Shown piece after piece: positions 13,185-23,521 of a DNA stretch of 64,000 nt. The notes under the pieces are model-generated. The model was not told the DNA's origin and did no database searches. It saw nothing but the letters and a program-made list of their open reading frames with translations. The stretch is from the NCBI RefSeq assembly GCF_036669915.1, contig NC_089314.1, positions 25,665,220 through 25,729,219 of the forward strand, in the 5' to 3' direction. A program made the translations under genes and the position numbers. Source of the DNA: Pocillopora verrucosa. Its lineage: Eukaryota; Cnidaria; Anthozoa; Scleractinia; Pocilloporidae. Each line of letters starts with the position of its first letter. Positions within the stretch are counted from its first letter, which is position 1.

Positions 13185-14447
13185 TGTATAAGACCTGGAG
13201 AGCCTTCGACTGATTCGACTAAGGCTGGCTCGTGCTGCTAATCGTTTGAGTGTGCCGGACAAGTGAAACGACATTTACGTACTGGTACACGACCGGACAA
13301 GAAACTTAGAAGAGAACCTAAAAATACATGTAACACTATACATGTAACATTTATCCTTTAATGTACAGCGTTGTCACGCGATTGTTAGGTGCAAGACTAA
13401 GTTACAGAAATTAAGGTTAGAAGCATGCAAATAAGAATTTCAGGAATATATCTTGGCTGTAAGTTTCTGAGGGACATGTAGGCCTCTTGTCAACAGCGCT
13501 ACGTTACAGTCCTTGTTGGCCCTTTTCTTTTCATCAACGTCTACTACAATCTCTCGAACTAGGCAAAAGTCTAGGATCTAATGATCAGTTTGGCACCAAA
13601 TTCGAAATATTTCGAGCGCAAAAACACATGACAATCGGCGTTTCAACATAGATAGTGTTCAGATGTTTGCGATTCCGCGAGGCTTTCAGGCCCTTACTGT
13701 GCTTGAGATCACGCTTGCCTTCGTTTGTGTCATAAAAGCCGTGCCAAACGACGGGAAAGACAAGGAAAATACTAGAAATAGTAATGGCGGAAATAACAGC
13801 AACAAACAATTATTCCTAAGGCCCATATAAACGAGTAAGTTACCAGTAAGTCCACTGTCAAAATTTACAAGAAATGTGTGCCCAGTTTCATGTATCCGGC
13901 AATAAATTTCATCTGTTTATTTTCTCTGTCTGTGTGTACTTTGCTTGGGCAGTAAACTTCTTTACGAAATATACAAATCAGCTAAACAAGAAGCCCAAGA
14001 AGTGGATGAGAGGGATAGCCTGCCTAGAGTAGAATCTGTTTTATAGATTCTAGTATGGAAAGTATGCCAGAAATGCAATGTTCCTAGCTAGTGTGGTAGT
14101 AGATTCTAGACTTATAGAGGAGTTCAAAACAAATATCTGTATATTAAATCAAGCACCAGAGAAACCCAAAAGCCAAAGAGGCAATGGGTTAAAAAAAAAA
14201 AGCTACTTTCCCAGTGGACTAATGGTAAATATTCAAGCTGGAGCTTTAAAATTATTATAATGAACTGGGCTGAGTAAGACTACAAAATGAAAACATTGGA
14301 TTGAAGGGGTAGAAAAGAAAGCTTGAAGATGATTCTAAAGAGGAGAGGTGCAAGAAAAGCAAAATTGAGGAGAAGTTGACGGAAGCAAAGGCTCACAATA
14401 AGGAAATTACTGGAAAATTCCTAACCTAAAATTCCTGACTTATGAGA
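13185..14447. other. Kinase 1 3' flank, then unclassified repeat sequence
   Basis: 13185-13565 is homologous to 16744-17100, the 3' flank of kinase copy 2. From roughly 13990 the sequence looks like eroded coding DNA of a multi-copy element, continuous with the duplicated segment starting at 14448. No intact gene. Confidence 0.5.
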
Positions 14448-14714
14448 ACATTGATGAAATAAATTTACTTCTTTACACCAGAGAAAGATTTAATGTTTAA
14501 AATGAAGTACACCATGAACTTACAATGATATCTGGAGATGGCACAAACATTGGCAAAAAGTTACATGTCATCAATATAACCTTTAATATGCTGAATGAAG
14601 GTGGAAATGCAATGTCTGCTGATAGGAATCATTTAATTGCTGTAATAAGAGATTCAGAAACTATGAGAAACTGGCACAATCCCTGGCAGATATATGGAAA
14701 GATGTGAGTTCTCT
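14448..14714 (+). repeat. Unclassified element fragment, first of two tandem copies
   Basis: Nearly identical to 15241-15509, about 793 bases downstream. It contains a short frame (14525-14707) beginning MISGDGTNIGKKL. This resembles a gene family repeated many times in invertebrate genomes, from memory and without certainty about its class. The two copies were produced by a tandem duplication that also carried a scrap of kinase. Confidence 0.6.
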
Positions 14715-14887
14715 TAAACAAATTTTACTGATGATCTCACTGAAATTTCACATTCAACTCTTTACTTTTCTAAAACTGTAACCATGCTCAACCTATTTTT
14801 ATCTTGAGACCCTTGTGGTCTGCAAGCACACAATATTTTCACTTCCAAGGTCCACGAGGTTGCATGTTGTTTATTCGAGGTTGGGCA
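14715..14887 (+). repeat. Transplanted 3' flank of a kinase-B-type gene
   Basis: Matches the sequence just after the intact kinase at 30657 (31670-31800), including the words 'cttgtggtctgcaag' and 'ggttgcatgttgt'. Here it is fused directly to a kinase C-terminal scrap of the other subgroup at 14888. The junction is a recombination scar between two kinase paralogs. Confidence 0.7.
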
Positions 14888-15230
14888 CGAATTCAATTCT
14901 CAAGTCACGCTCAAGGATCAAACGCTCTACAAAGAAACGTTCTTGAGTTGCTAAAATACAACCCGCGTGATCGGCAGACCGCTCGAGACATCTGCAACTC
15001 TCTCAGGGTTATTCAATAGTGTATAAGACCTGGAGAGCCTTCGACTGATTCGACTAAGGCTGGCTCGTGCTGCTAATCGTTTGAGTGTGCCGGACAAGTG
15101 AAACGACATTTACGTACTGGTACACGACCGGAAAAGAAACTTAGAAGAGAACTTAAAAATACATGTAACACTATACATGTAACATTTATCCTTTAATGTA
15201 CAGCGTTGTCACGCGATTGTTAGGTGCAAG
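14888..15230 (+). pseudogene. Detached kinase C-terminus plus 3' flank
   Basis: A 343-base copy of 13053-13395, with about three mismatches by eye. It covers the last 44 codons of kinase copy 1 (IQFSSHAQGSN to LRVIQ) and its 3' flank. No N-lobe, catalytic loop or promoter is attached, so it is dead on arrival. The near-identity says the duplication is very recent. Confidence 0.85.
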
Positions 15231-15240
15231 GACATTGAGG

Positions 15241-15509
15241 ACATTGATGAAATAAATTTACTTCTTTACACCAGAGAAAGATTTAATGTTTAAAATGAAG
15301 TACACCATGAACTTACAATGATATCTGGAGATGGCACAAACATTGGCAAAAAGTTACATGTCATCAATATAACCTTTAATATGCTGAATGAAGGTGGAAA
15401 TGCAATGTCTGCTGTTAGGAATTATTTAATTGCTGTAATAAGAGATTCTGAAAAACTATGAGAAACTGGCACAATCCCTGGCAGATATATGGAAAGATGT
15501 GAGTTCTCT
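15241..15509 (+). repeat. Unclassified element fragment, second tandem copy
   Basis: Copy of 14448-14714. It is followed at once by a flank (from 15510) resembling the sequence after the kinase at 30657, and then by the true upstream flank of kinase copy 2. Confidence 0.6.
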
Positions 15510-15768
15510 GCATGTTGTTTATTCGAGGTTGGGCAGCACACATCGCAAGAGACCCGAAGATAAATTCCATATCTACGCCTGCCCATGCGTTATTCTCTAT
15601 TTATAATTCCGCTCAAGATATGGGTTTCAACCTGTATACCAGGAAGTCAAAATTCACAAAAGGCCGCAATGCGCGCTTGTTCACATTAGGGAAGCTCTGA
15701 TAAATATTCGTTGCTTGTTCGTGTCGATCAAAGCTCTGTCCAGATAACATCTGTGAGGTGACTTTCAA

Positions 15769-16743
15769 ATGGCCCAAACTAACCTTCCAACGCGGCTTCA
15801 AGTAGGTGAGAAAACTGTAAATATCCAACAGCGACTTGGTAACGGCGCTTTTGGTGTCGTCTACGGAGTGGAAGAAGAAGGAACGTCCCAAGTGTACGCT
15901 ATGAAAGATATCCTTTGTTTGAATGTTTCAGCCATTCATAACGCCAACCGCGAAGCTTCAACACTAAACAAAATCTCTCATGAAAATGTTATTGCGATCG
16001 TGAGTATAGGCCACTTTTACGATGGTGTAGGTTTGCACAAGTTGCTTTTGACCGAGTATTGCTCCGGCGGAAGCTTAAATGATCGCCTTGCTCGACCAAG
16101 CAGCGACCAACAAAATCTGAAGTGGATGATTCAAATCGCCGATGCTGTTGCCCACCTTCACTCGTGCAACGTAGTCCACCGCGATCTGAAGGCAGATAAT
16201 GTGCTCTTGACTGCATCAGAAGATGTCAAATTGGGTGACTTTGGCCTTGCTTGTGAGTATATCCCACTAAAACGAGCTGACGTGCAACTGTATCACGGCT
16301 CGTGGCTGACTACTTACACGAAATACTACATGCAATCGAGAATAGGTCCAATCCACTGGGTAGCTCCAGAATTTCTCCGCGGCCATTATACTGAAAAGGC
16401 CGACGATTTCTCTCTCGGAACGCTCCTCTTTGCAATACTCGAGCGGGATTACATCGTGATCAACGGGAAAGCCATTTACGGGGCCTTCGTAAGTGTTCCT
16501 GGTAGAGGGAAGTATGGCGTCGGCTTTGCGATGGAGAATTTTGATAGGAATATACGAATTCAATTTTCAAGTCACGCTCAAGGATCCAACGCTCTACAGA
16601 GAAACGTTCATGAGTTGCTGAAATACAACCCATATGATCGGCCGACCGCTCAAGAGATTTGCAACCATTTGAGAGCTATTCAAGAGAATATAGGACTTGG
16701 ACAGTCTTCGACTGATTCGAATGAGGCTGGCTCGTGCTTCTAA
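15769..16743 (+). CDS. Kinase copy 2, intact STK35/PDIK1L-like Ser/Thr kinase
   Basis: A 324-residue single-exon protein kinase. Visible motifs: glycine loop GNGAFGVV (24-31), beta-3 Lys46, helix-C Glu62, hinge LLTEYCSGG (93-101), HRDLKADN (137-144), DFG (157-159), VAPE (198-201) and GHYTEKAD (205-212). The catalytic set is complete. DFG-to-APE spans about 45 residues, longer than usual, with a YYMQS motif inside. The order GHYTEKAD...LERD...YGAF and the short basic-poor tail fit the STK35/PDIK1L (NKF4) group, which in vertebrates is a poorly understood cytosolic/nuclear kinase family. Oddities: LACEY after DFG where sister copies have LAREY, and ADDFSLG where they have ADVFSLG. A likely polyadenylation signal is at 17280-17285. 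It sits in the tandem array, and its upstream flank carries a recombination scar. Confidence 0.93.
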   Translation: MAQTNLPTRLQVGEKTVNIQQRLGNGAFGVVYGVEEEGTSQVYAMKDILCLNVSAIHNANREASTLNKISHENVIAIVSIGHFYDGVGLHKLLLTEYCSGGSLNDRLARPSSDQQNLKWMIQIADAVAHLHSCNVVHRDLKADNVLLTASEDVKLGDFGLACEYIPLKRADVQLYHGSWLTTYTKYYMQSRIGPIHWVAPEFLRGHYTEKADDFSLGTLLFAILERDYIVINGKAIYGAFVSVPGRGKYGVGFAMENFDRNIRIQFSSHAQGSNALQRNVHELLKYNPYDRPTAQEICNHLRAIQENIGLGQSSTDSNEAGSCF

Positions 16744-17847
16744 GCGTATATATGTAACTCTGCCGAACAGGTGTAATGTCATTTCCGTACCTTGGTACAT
16801 GACCGGACAAGAAACTTAGAGGAGAACTTAAAAACTATACATGTAACACTTGTCCTTTAAAGTAAAGCGTTGCCACATGATTATTAGCTGCAAGATTAAG
16901 TTACAGAAATTAAGGTAAGAGGCATGCAAATAAGAATTTCAGGAATATATCTTGGCTGTGAGTTTCTAAAGGACATGTAAGCGTCTTGTCAACATCGCTA
17001 CATCACAGTCCTTGTCAACATCGCTACATCACAGTCCTTGTTGGCCCTTTTCTTTTAATCAACGTCTACTACAATCTCTCGAACTAGACGAAGAAAATGT
17101 AAAGAGGTACTTAATCTATAGAAACTAAAACAAGTGACGGAAAGTGGAGATCCATCGAGATCGTGCACTTATCCCTTGAAGTTTCACTATAATTGTGCGC
17201 CGTGGAATACAAGAGAATTCTCAGCAGAAAGTTCGTTCGTATCATGTTTCGATGGTTCGGTCGGGTTCTAAAGTTGAGCAATAAATTTTCTATGAAATGA
17301 CTGGTTTTTTTTTCACTTTTGATGCCTAAATACAGAGAAAGTGAAATTCGCTACATAATGTAAGATCGACATAAGTTGGTTTCACGAGTAATTTCTGAGA
17401 AACGTTACACTGCAATTCGTGTCTGAGATAAGAAACTTTTCAAATAAAATGCTATCTAAGTCTGGCATCTGAGAGTGTGAATAGAATTCTTCCTTGTAAG
17501 GATCTTTAGTTGATAAACCTGGGCAAATGCAAGACCAGGGAAGTTACGGATTACGAAATTCTTGGAAACATAGCTTGAAGTATGGGCTGTGTTACAGGAA
17601 TTTTGGAAGCCCATGACTTCCACGCTTATAGCCAGTTGTTTGTGCTTTGTTTGGTGTTTTGTTCATAGCACTCTCCTTCAAGTTCTTAATAAACATAGGC
17701 ATGCGCAGCATGCAAGAGCTATTTTTTCGGCTGGGTAGGTTGAGATGGGACACTTTGGGTACCTGATGTTTTCATTTTTGAAACTAAAAAAGAGCATAAC
17801 TTTCAAAGAATTAGAATATCACATTACTTCACTTTAAGAGAGAGAAA
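16744..17847. other. Kinase 2 3' flank and spacer
   Basis: 3' untranslated-type sequence with AATAAA at 17280-17285. Within it a 26-base unit is present twice in tandem (16985-17010 and 17011-17036); kinase copy 1 has it once. No other gene is seen. Confidence 0.55.
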
Positions 17848-17904
17848 TCTAAATACTTCTAAGCAAACTAAAGTGCATTGGTGTAACGCTTACTGTTGTC
17901 TCCT

Positions 17905-17998
17905 TCGCAGCTGTTGCTTGGTCTCGTCACACAACGCCATCTATTCCTCTTTGGAAAGATAACGCGCTTTGCGTGACAAGGCTAAGTAACGGTTGCGA
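17905..17998. repeat. Imperfect inverted repeat at edge of block A
   Basis: The arm at 17905-17937 is the approximate reverse complement of 17964-17998 (about 34 bases, roughly four-fifths matching) around a 26-base spacer. The same structure is at the start of block C (about 35165-35260). It resembles the ends of two miniature elements set face to face. Confidence 0.55.
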
Positions 17999-18653
17999 AA
18001 GGGAATACGCTTACTGCCGTTCCTTCAACAGTGGGAAGATCAAAATTATTCGCCTCGAAAGTATAATTCCACGTACTTTTACTACGAAAAGGAAACTGAA
18101 ACTCTGTTGTATCTCCAATATGCCCTAACCAAAGATATATTGCGATCTCGAATAAGTGAAGATACATTTGAGAATTGCATGGAAATTTCACTATTAGTAA
18201 CATTTAGTTCCATGTGAATCTATTTCAGTGGGGTTGGACAATGCAGTTATAATACGTGATTAAATTCAGGTTGTTTACAAGGAAATGACACGTAGTGGAG
18301 CGAAGGCTAAGGTGGCAAAATGGAATTTGATTGGTGCAATACAATTCAAGCACGTGGAAAATTGGCTAATGTTCATGTGGTGCAATGATTGGGTATGTTC
18401 TGACTGGACTTTTCATATTACGTGATGGAATGTAAGTTGTTTGGCGTGTGCGTTGTGGGTAAAGGAGTGGAAAAACATTTTCTAACTTAGAAATGATGCA
18501 AAAAGTTAAATGCGAACCTTTCATATCCCGATAAATCTCGAAGTTAGTCGACGAGGTTCTCACGAAGGCCACAAACCATTACACTTATCAAATGGGAACA
18601 AAATTATCTGGTTACTATCATTCTTTTTGCACAGCTTCCTGATTCCATGACAT

Positions 18654-18825
18654 CATTGGCAAGAACAAAATATCCAAACGTCGTGATTGGTGCAAGATAT
18701 CCAAATGCTATGATATGATTGGTGCGAGATACATAGCCCAATGCGGCAATCTGATTAGTGCGAGATACATACCCTAATGCAACGATCTGATTGGTGCGAG
18801 CAACATATCACTCTACAAGCTAGCA
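18654..18825 (+). repeat. CCAAT-bearing minisatellite
   Basis: Five tandem units of 31-36 bases beginning near 18654, 18685, 18717, 18753 and 18789. Each carries ATTGGTGC or a close variant (an inverted CCAAT box) followed by ACAT and AATGC words. The same array is in block C (35911-36075). It is about 0.65 kb upstream of the kinase start. Confidence 0.7.
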
Positions 18826-19060
18826 TAGAGGTTTTTTTTTTTAAGAAAAAAAAAAATAACTCAAATATACATTATGGGTACTACTACTTACTAAATGGAT
18901 AGGGATAATTAAGAACAAACTAACATCAGAAATAATCGGTTTTAGCTCCTACCTTCAAGCAAACCCTGCAATGTAGCATATTTGGCCTAACCGAAAGGTG
19001 CTAATCCTGTTTACTATATTTAACAGACAAATGATCATTTACTCCACAGAACATTTACTT

Positions 19061-19330
19061 TGGATATGAATTCTCGGAAAAAACATTGCATCTTAAGACT
19101 AGTGGGGGGGGGGGGGGGGGGGTAGGGTCTTTTGTTTACAAAGACTGATCCCTAATTAATCCCTACCAAGGCAACTAAAACATGATCAAACTTTGAATAA
19201 CGATACTGTAAGACTTCCTCTCTTGGATATACAACAGTTAAACTCGTGCACAATCAAACTATCGCCTTCATACCGAGTACTACTGAAATAACACCACCCC
19301 TGTACGTTCCCATAAGTCAAATCAATTGCC
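19061..19330 (+). promoter_or_regulatory. Conserved upstream block with G tract
   Basis: A segment starting atatgaattctcgg, then a run of 19 G (19104-19122), then sequence up to the kinase. It is shared by blocks A, B (30296 on) and C (36320 on). The G run lies 326-339 bases before each kinase ATG. It could form a G-quadruplex and may belong to the promoter; that role is inference. Confidence 0.4.
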
Positions 19331-19442
19331 AAGTTCGTTTTTCCGAGAAATCAGACCCAAGTATTTCGCAGCGGCTAAACTGGTTGTTTCCATCAAATTG
19401 ACTTTTAGATAAAGAGAACAGTTGTGGCCTGTAAAACGCGAA

Positions 19443-20345
19443 ATGCAACAAGCCTGGATTGATCTTCCCCCAAGACTGCATGTAGGCGACGAAACAGTAA
19501 AAGTCGAACAGCACCTTGGTAGTGGTGCATTTGGAATGTCTACAAAGTGAAAGACGAAGCGGGGTCTGAACTCTATGCCTTAAAAGACGTCCTTTGCTTA
19601 AACGTTTCACAACGTCTTAATGCAATCCGTGAGGCAAAGAAACTGTACAAAATCTCCCACGAAAACATCATTGCCATAAAGGGAGCAGGTCGGTTCGTCG
19701 ACAATCAACACAACTTGCACATGTTGATTTTGACTGAGTATTGCGCGGGTGGAAACTTAAACGAACGCCTTGCTCGACCAAGCTCTGAACGAATCAACTG
19801 GAAGTGGATGAGTCAAGCTGCTGAAGCCGTAGCCTACCTTCACTTAAACGGCGTGATTCACCGCGACCTAAAACCGGAAAACGTACTTTTGAACAGACGT
19901 GGAAATGTTAAACTAGCCGACTTTGGCCTGGCTCGCGAGTATATCGCACCAAGACGAGTTGACGCGCGAAGAAACGATGGCTCGTGGATGCAAAAGGTCC
20001 CACAATACTACATTGACTACGAAGTTGGCACAACGTACTGGTTAGCTCCTAAATATTTTACGGATCACTACACAGAAAAAGCCGATGTCTTTTCCCTTGG
20101 CCTGCTGTTTTTTGCCATCCTAAAACGGGATTACATAGAAAGCAACAGAAAAGCGTATTACGGTGCATTCAACGTATTCGCGGTCTTGGAAAAGTTGGCC
20201 TTGGGGTTGCAAAGGCAATGTACAATCCAGGAACTGACATAGAATTTTCAACGCGCACAGGGCTCCAGGGATGTGCAGTAGTTAGTCACTGAGGCTTTGT
20301 TGAGACGAGCTATGTGATACGTTTGAAGACTTGGGTCTAGAATAG
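19443..20345 (+). pseudogene. Kinase copy 3 (block A), frameshifted
   Basis: Begins MQQAWIDLPP like the intact kinase at 30657. One G is missing in the glycine loop (ggagatg has become ggaatg), so the frame ends nine codons later. After it, a 231-codon frame (19547-20242) still encodes YALKDVL, helix [14 protein letters not shown] and the C-lobe start. APE has become APK. A second one-base loss near FNVFAV shifts the frame again, and the tail after 20243 is degraded. The first deletion is shared exactly with the block C copy, so it predates their duplication. The long surviving open frame indicates recent death. Confidence 0.92.
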
Positions 20346-21389
20346 CTCTTTAGTCTGAAGTTACATCTGGAGGAGCAATCGTCGTTTTGAACGATAAGGT
20401 GTGGATTGCTCAAGAAACGTTTTTTTTCGGTGAAATTCTTGCACGAATTTTTCCCTTACGAAAAGGGTGAACAGGGTTTATTGATGATCTTTTCTTTCTC
20501 GTCAGCTAGCTTTGCATCAACTCTTTTATAAAAAAATTTTTCATGCTCGAGTTCAAGTTTCCTTAATTTTTCCAACCACTCCCGAGCCTTTTCTTCGGTT
20601 CGCCCTAACCTGTACGTGGTAGATTATATAGGAGATGAGGAACGTTCTCATACATTCACATAATTTGCTATTGTAAAGTAGCACTACTTTACTGATGTGA
20701 AGACTGAGGCAGCGAAAACTGAGTCAAGTTTAAGAAGGTAAACGAAACGTCCTTTTCAGTTTTATGCAGGTTTCAAGTATACAACGTTTTGTATTAAATG
20801 AACAAAATTGATCAAACGTTCTGTAGTTCAGTCACGTAGTGCATGACTGAGGTCTCCTGGTCTTCACATTTCGTTTCAGTGAGACCAGACTGACCTTTAA
20901 GATACAGATGAATTCAGGTCTAGTCTTTCCTAATTCTGTAGGGATTCATTCTCATAAATGACACAATTCTTCGTTACAAACTCGAAAAGGTTCGCAGCAC
21001 TGACGGAGTCAACAAGTTCCAGTAATGAGGTAGTTGACGCTTTTCCATGCCATATGGAAGATACCTTCGAACTCAAATGAAAATGCAGAATTCAGTGTTA
21101 GGATCTAAATAGTGGTGCATAAGGACTTGCCATAAGTCTCGTCGTTTGAAATAATTTTCATGGCCACATGAAAATGTTCATCGTCTTCGTCATATTTGCA
21201 TGACTAGTAATCGCTTAAAATTTCACGGCATATCAACAGATGGTTTATTTACATGACTTAATGCTGATTCAATCGATTATTTCAATGTAGCAAAAACTCG
21301 TTCAAACTTCAGGTATGATCAAGTTCAAATAAATAGTTAGTTAGAAACTAAATAGGACTTCTATCTACGGAAACACACAATACCAAAAT
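20346..21389. other. 3' flank of block A
   Basis: Homologous to 32085-33500 in block B (apart from an insertion there) and 38080-38660 in block C. No gene is seen. Confidence 0.6.
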
Positions 21390-22075
21390 CTAAGTAATTT
21401 CTCCCTGTGGGTTGATGGTGAACAGAAGACTTTACAGAAGCTTTATTCAAAATCATTGTACCAGATTTTCGTCTCTAAGATATCTAGTATACCAACTGCA
21501 ATGAAGAAATACGACAAAGCATTTAATACAGACACTTTTCATCTTGATTGGGAGAAGATTTATTTACTGCCTTTTAAAACAACTTTGCATACCAAACTAA
21601 GGGAGTTTCAATATAAAATACTAAATAGAATCTTATACACAAATGTTGTTGTTTAAATTTAAGAAAGTAGACTCCCCATTGTGTTATTTTTGCGAAAAGG
21701 AGTTAGAGACTTCAGAACATTTGTTATTTTATTGTCCAAGAGTGCATGCTTTCTGGGATGAAGTCACTGTCATGTTAAACTCACAGGGCATTACTTTGAA
21801 GTCTCCTGATATTAAAGATATTGTTTTTGGTTTTTTTGAGGCGCCTAATCATGACAATGACGTAATCCTTCTTAGTTATATTGTACTAGAAGGTAAATAT
21901 TTTATTTATCGCATCAAGCTAAATAAGACTTCTCTATCCTTTAAATCCTTTTTCGAAAGAATTAAGAGTACGTTTCAAATAGAACGTTTTATAGCCAGAA
22001 AGAATAGTAAACTTGAGATCCATTACAACAAATGGAAACCCCTCCTTCAACTGATAGAACAATAGCTGAACTAAT
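21390..22075 (+). mobile_element. LINE 3' end with zinc-binding tail
   Basis: The last part of a non-LTR retrotransposon pol ORF. It encodes a helical stretch (LDWEKIYLLPFKTTLHTKLREFQ split over two frames) followed by the reverse-transcriptase zinc-binding region C-x2-C...H-x6-C (SPLCYFCEKELET then EHLLFYCPRVHAFW). A one-step frameshift falls at a GTTGTTGTT run near 21640, between frames 21456-21656 and 21643-22065. The reverse-transcriptase core is absent, so this is a 5'-truncated dead copy as typical of LINEs. Confidence 0.8.
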
Positions 22076-22164
22076 TTATTATTTATATCAATACGTGATG
22101 CCTCTATAAATAGTGTGTCTGTTTTTCCTGTGGTTTTGCACGTTTCATGACTATTACTTGGATC

Positions 22165-22262
22165 TAAAAATGTTTGCCTTCATTCCCAATTGCTTAAAGT
22201 AAAGCCGAAAGTGGAAATCACTTCTCTGATATCAATTCAATTCTCGGAAACGCATTTATCAA
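22165..22262 (+). repeat. Direct repeat flanking kinase copy 4 (left)
   Basis: Roughly three-quarters identical to 24038-24128, on the other side of the kinase. Shared words include 'gtttgc', 'aatcacttc' and 'attcaattct'. The pair brackets a unit of about 1.87 kb. Confidence 0.6.
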
Positions 22263-22435
22263 AAAAACAAGATTGTTCCGAGAAAGTAACTTCCGATCAA
22301 CCGAGCCGGAAGTGATTTATTGGATGATCTAGCGTTTCCCAGAAATACGTGAGGGAACCATCGTCAACTTGCATCACATGACTTAACTCCCCCATAACAC
22401 ACAATTAAGAGTATACCCTATAGGTACAATTGAAG

Positions 22436-22477
22436 TACGGTGTCAAAGCCTTTGACACCGTAATATCCGGGATATTA
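22436..22477. promoter_or_regulatory. Two abutting perfect palindromes before kinase 4
   Basis: The first palindrome (22436-22462) has 13-base arms, tacggtgtcaaag and its exact complement, separated by a single base. The second (22461-22477) has 8-base arms, taatatcc and its exact complement, around one G. They lie 85-126 bases before the ATG at 22562. They could be a factor-binding site, a cruciform or a transcript hairpin; the sequence alone does not decide. Confidence 0.5.
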
Positions 22478-22561
22478 CATAAATGAACCACCCTATAGTA
22501 GTAGAGATGCACAATCTAGTTGCAAGCCAAGTTCCAAGCAATTCAATTTTCCGAAGGAACT

Positions 22562-23521
22562 ATGGCAATGATGCAGCAAACAGCCGCTACTACTTTTCCA
22601 ACGACATTTCAGTGTGGAAACATACTGTTAAGAATCCAAGAAACGCTTGGCAGTGGAGCGTTTGGTGTTGTCTACAAAGTACAAGACCTGGCAACTTTCA
22701 ACTTCTACGCGTTAAAATCAATTCTCTGTCTCAATGCTTCGGCTCTTCAAAACGTGGTCCGCGAGGCCGAGCTGCTGAAACAAATCTCTCACCCAAATAT
22801 AATTGCCATACTGGGGACCGGGCAAGTTAACGGTACTCAAGGCTACTTACATATGTTGCTTTTGACAGAGTACTGTCCGGGAGGAAACTTCAACCAACGG
22901 CTCCCCTCACCGAGCACCAACCAAATGAATTTGAAGTGGATGAAACAAATGGCCCATGCTATCGCCTACCTCCATTCGCGTAACGTGGTTCACCGCGATT
23001 TGAAGCCAGATAATGTGCTCTTGACTGCGACAGAGGATGTCAAATTGGGGGATTTTGGTTTGGCACGCGAGTACATCGCACTTACTCAAATCCAAGGTTA
23101 TGCTCAAAATATCTTCGCACCATACTACATGCAATCAGAGGTTGGAACAAAATACTACATGGCTCCGGAAGTATTCAGCATTCGCGGTTATAGCGCAAAG
23201 GCTGACGTCTTTAGTCTTGGAGTGCTCCTTTATGCAATTCTCGAGCGTGATCATGTCATAATTGGTGGGAAAGCATACTACGGAGCCTTTGTTGCTATTC
23301 CAAATTTACCGGGAAGAATTGGCCTTGGATTTGCTATGGAGACTATTAACCCTTGCTTCAACATTGTGTTTTCTAGTTCCTCTAACTATTTCGGCTCTCT
23401 CCAGATGTTAATTCGCCAGGCCTTGAATTACGATCCGCATAATCGACCGACTGCTCAACAGGTTTATCAAAGTCTCGTGGCCATTGAGCAACGTTTCAAC
23501 GAGAACTGTAACACTTTGTAA
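22562..23521 (+). CDS. Kinase copy 4, intact STK35/PDIK1L-like Ser/Thr kinase
   Basis: A 319-residue single-exon kinase. The open frame runs further upstream from a TTG at 22520, but the first ATG (MAMMQQT) aligns with the starts of the sister kinases. Motifs: GSGAFGVV (30-37), Lys52, helix-C Glu68, LTEYCPGG (101-108), HRDLKPDN (144-151), DFG (164-166), MAPE (200-203), KADVFSLG and LERD. All catalytic residues are present, so it should be active. The long activation segment contains PYYMQSEVG. It is the most diverged intact plus-strand copy, with FSIRGYSAKAD replacing GHYTEKAD. A polyadenylation signal is at 23753-23758. Direct repeats flank the gene at 22165 and 24038. Confidence 0.94.
   Translation: MAMMQQTAATTFPTTFQCGNILLRIQETLGSGAFGVVYKVQDLATFNFYALKSILCLNASALQNVVREAELLKQISHPNIIAILGTGQVNGTQGYLHMLLLTEYCPGGNFNQRLPSPSTNQMNLKWMKQMAHAIAYLHSRNVVHRDLKPDNVLLTATEDVKLGDFGLAREYIALTQIQGYAQNIFAPYYMQSEVGTKYYMAPEVFSIRGYSAKADVFSLGVLLYAILERDHVIIGGKAYYGAFVAIPNLPGRIGLGFAMETINPCFNIVFSSSSNYFGSLQMLIRQALNYDPHNRPTAQQVYQSLVAIEQRFNENCNTL

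Larger units (their letters stand above)
17848..21015 (+). repeat. Duplicated kinase block A
   Basis: One of three homologous blocks. 17848-20340 is close to 35108-37600 (block C) throughout, including the non-coding part. Its later part also matches 30292-33500 (block B). The left edge with block C is sharp at 'tctaaatacttctaagc'. It contains a short inverted repeat, a CCAAT-bearing minisatellite, a 19-base G tract and a broken kinase. Compared with block C, about 430 bases after the kinase are missing. Confidence 0.85.

Noticed and set aside
17982-18203. Minus-strand ORF present in both block A and block C (35242-35463)
   Set aside because: Both copies are open because the blocks are recent duplicates. 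The frame has no recognisable domain and no sign of coding constraint.
19547-20242. Kinase 3 as a functional protein starting inside the frame
   Set aside because: The start would be a GTG, the glycine loop would be missing, APE is APK and the C-lobe is frameshifted.
22520-22561. Extra N-terminal residues of kinase 4 (and likewise 30636, 43641 and 59018)
   Set aside because: These extensions start at TTG. The first ATG aligns with related proteins or is the only sensible eukaryotic start.
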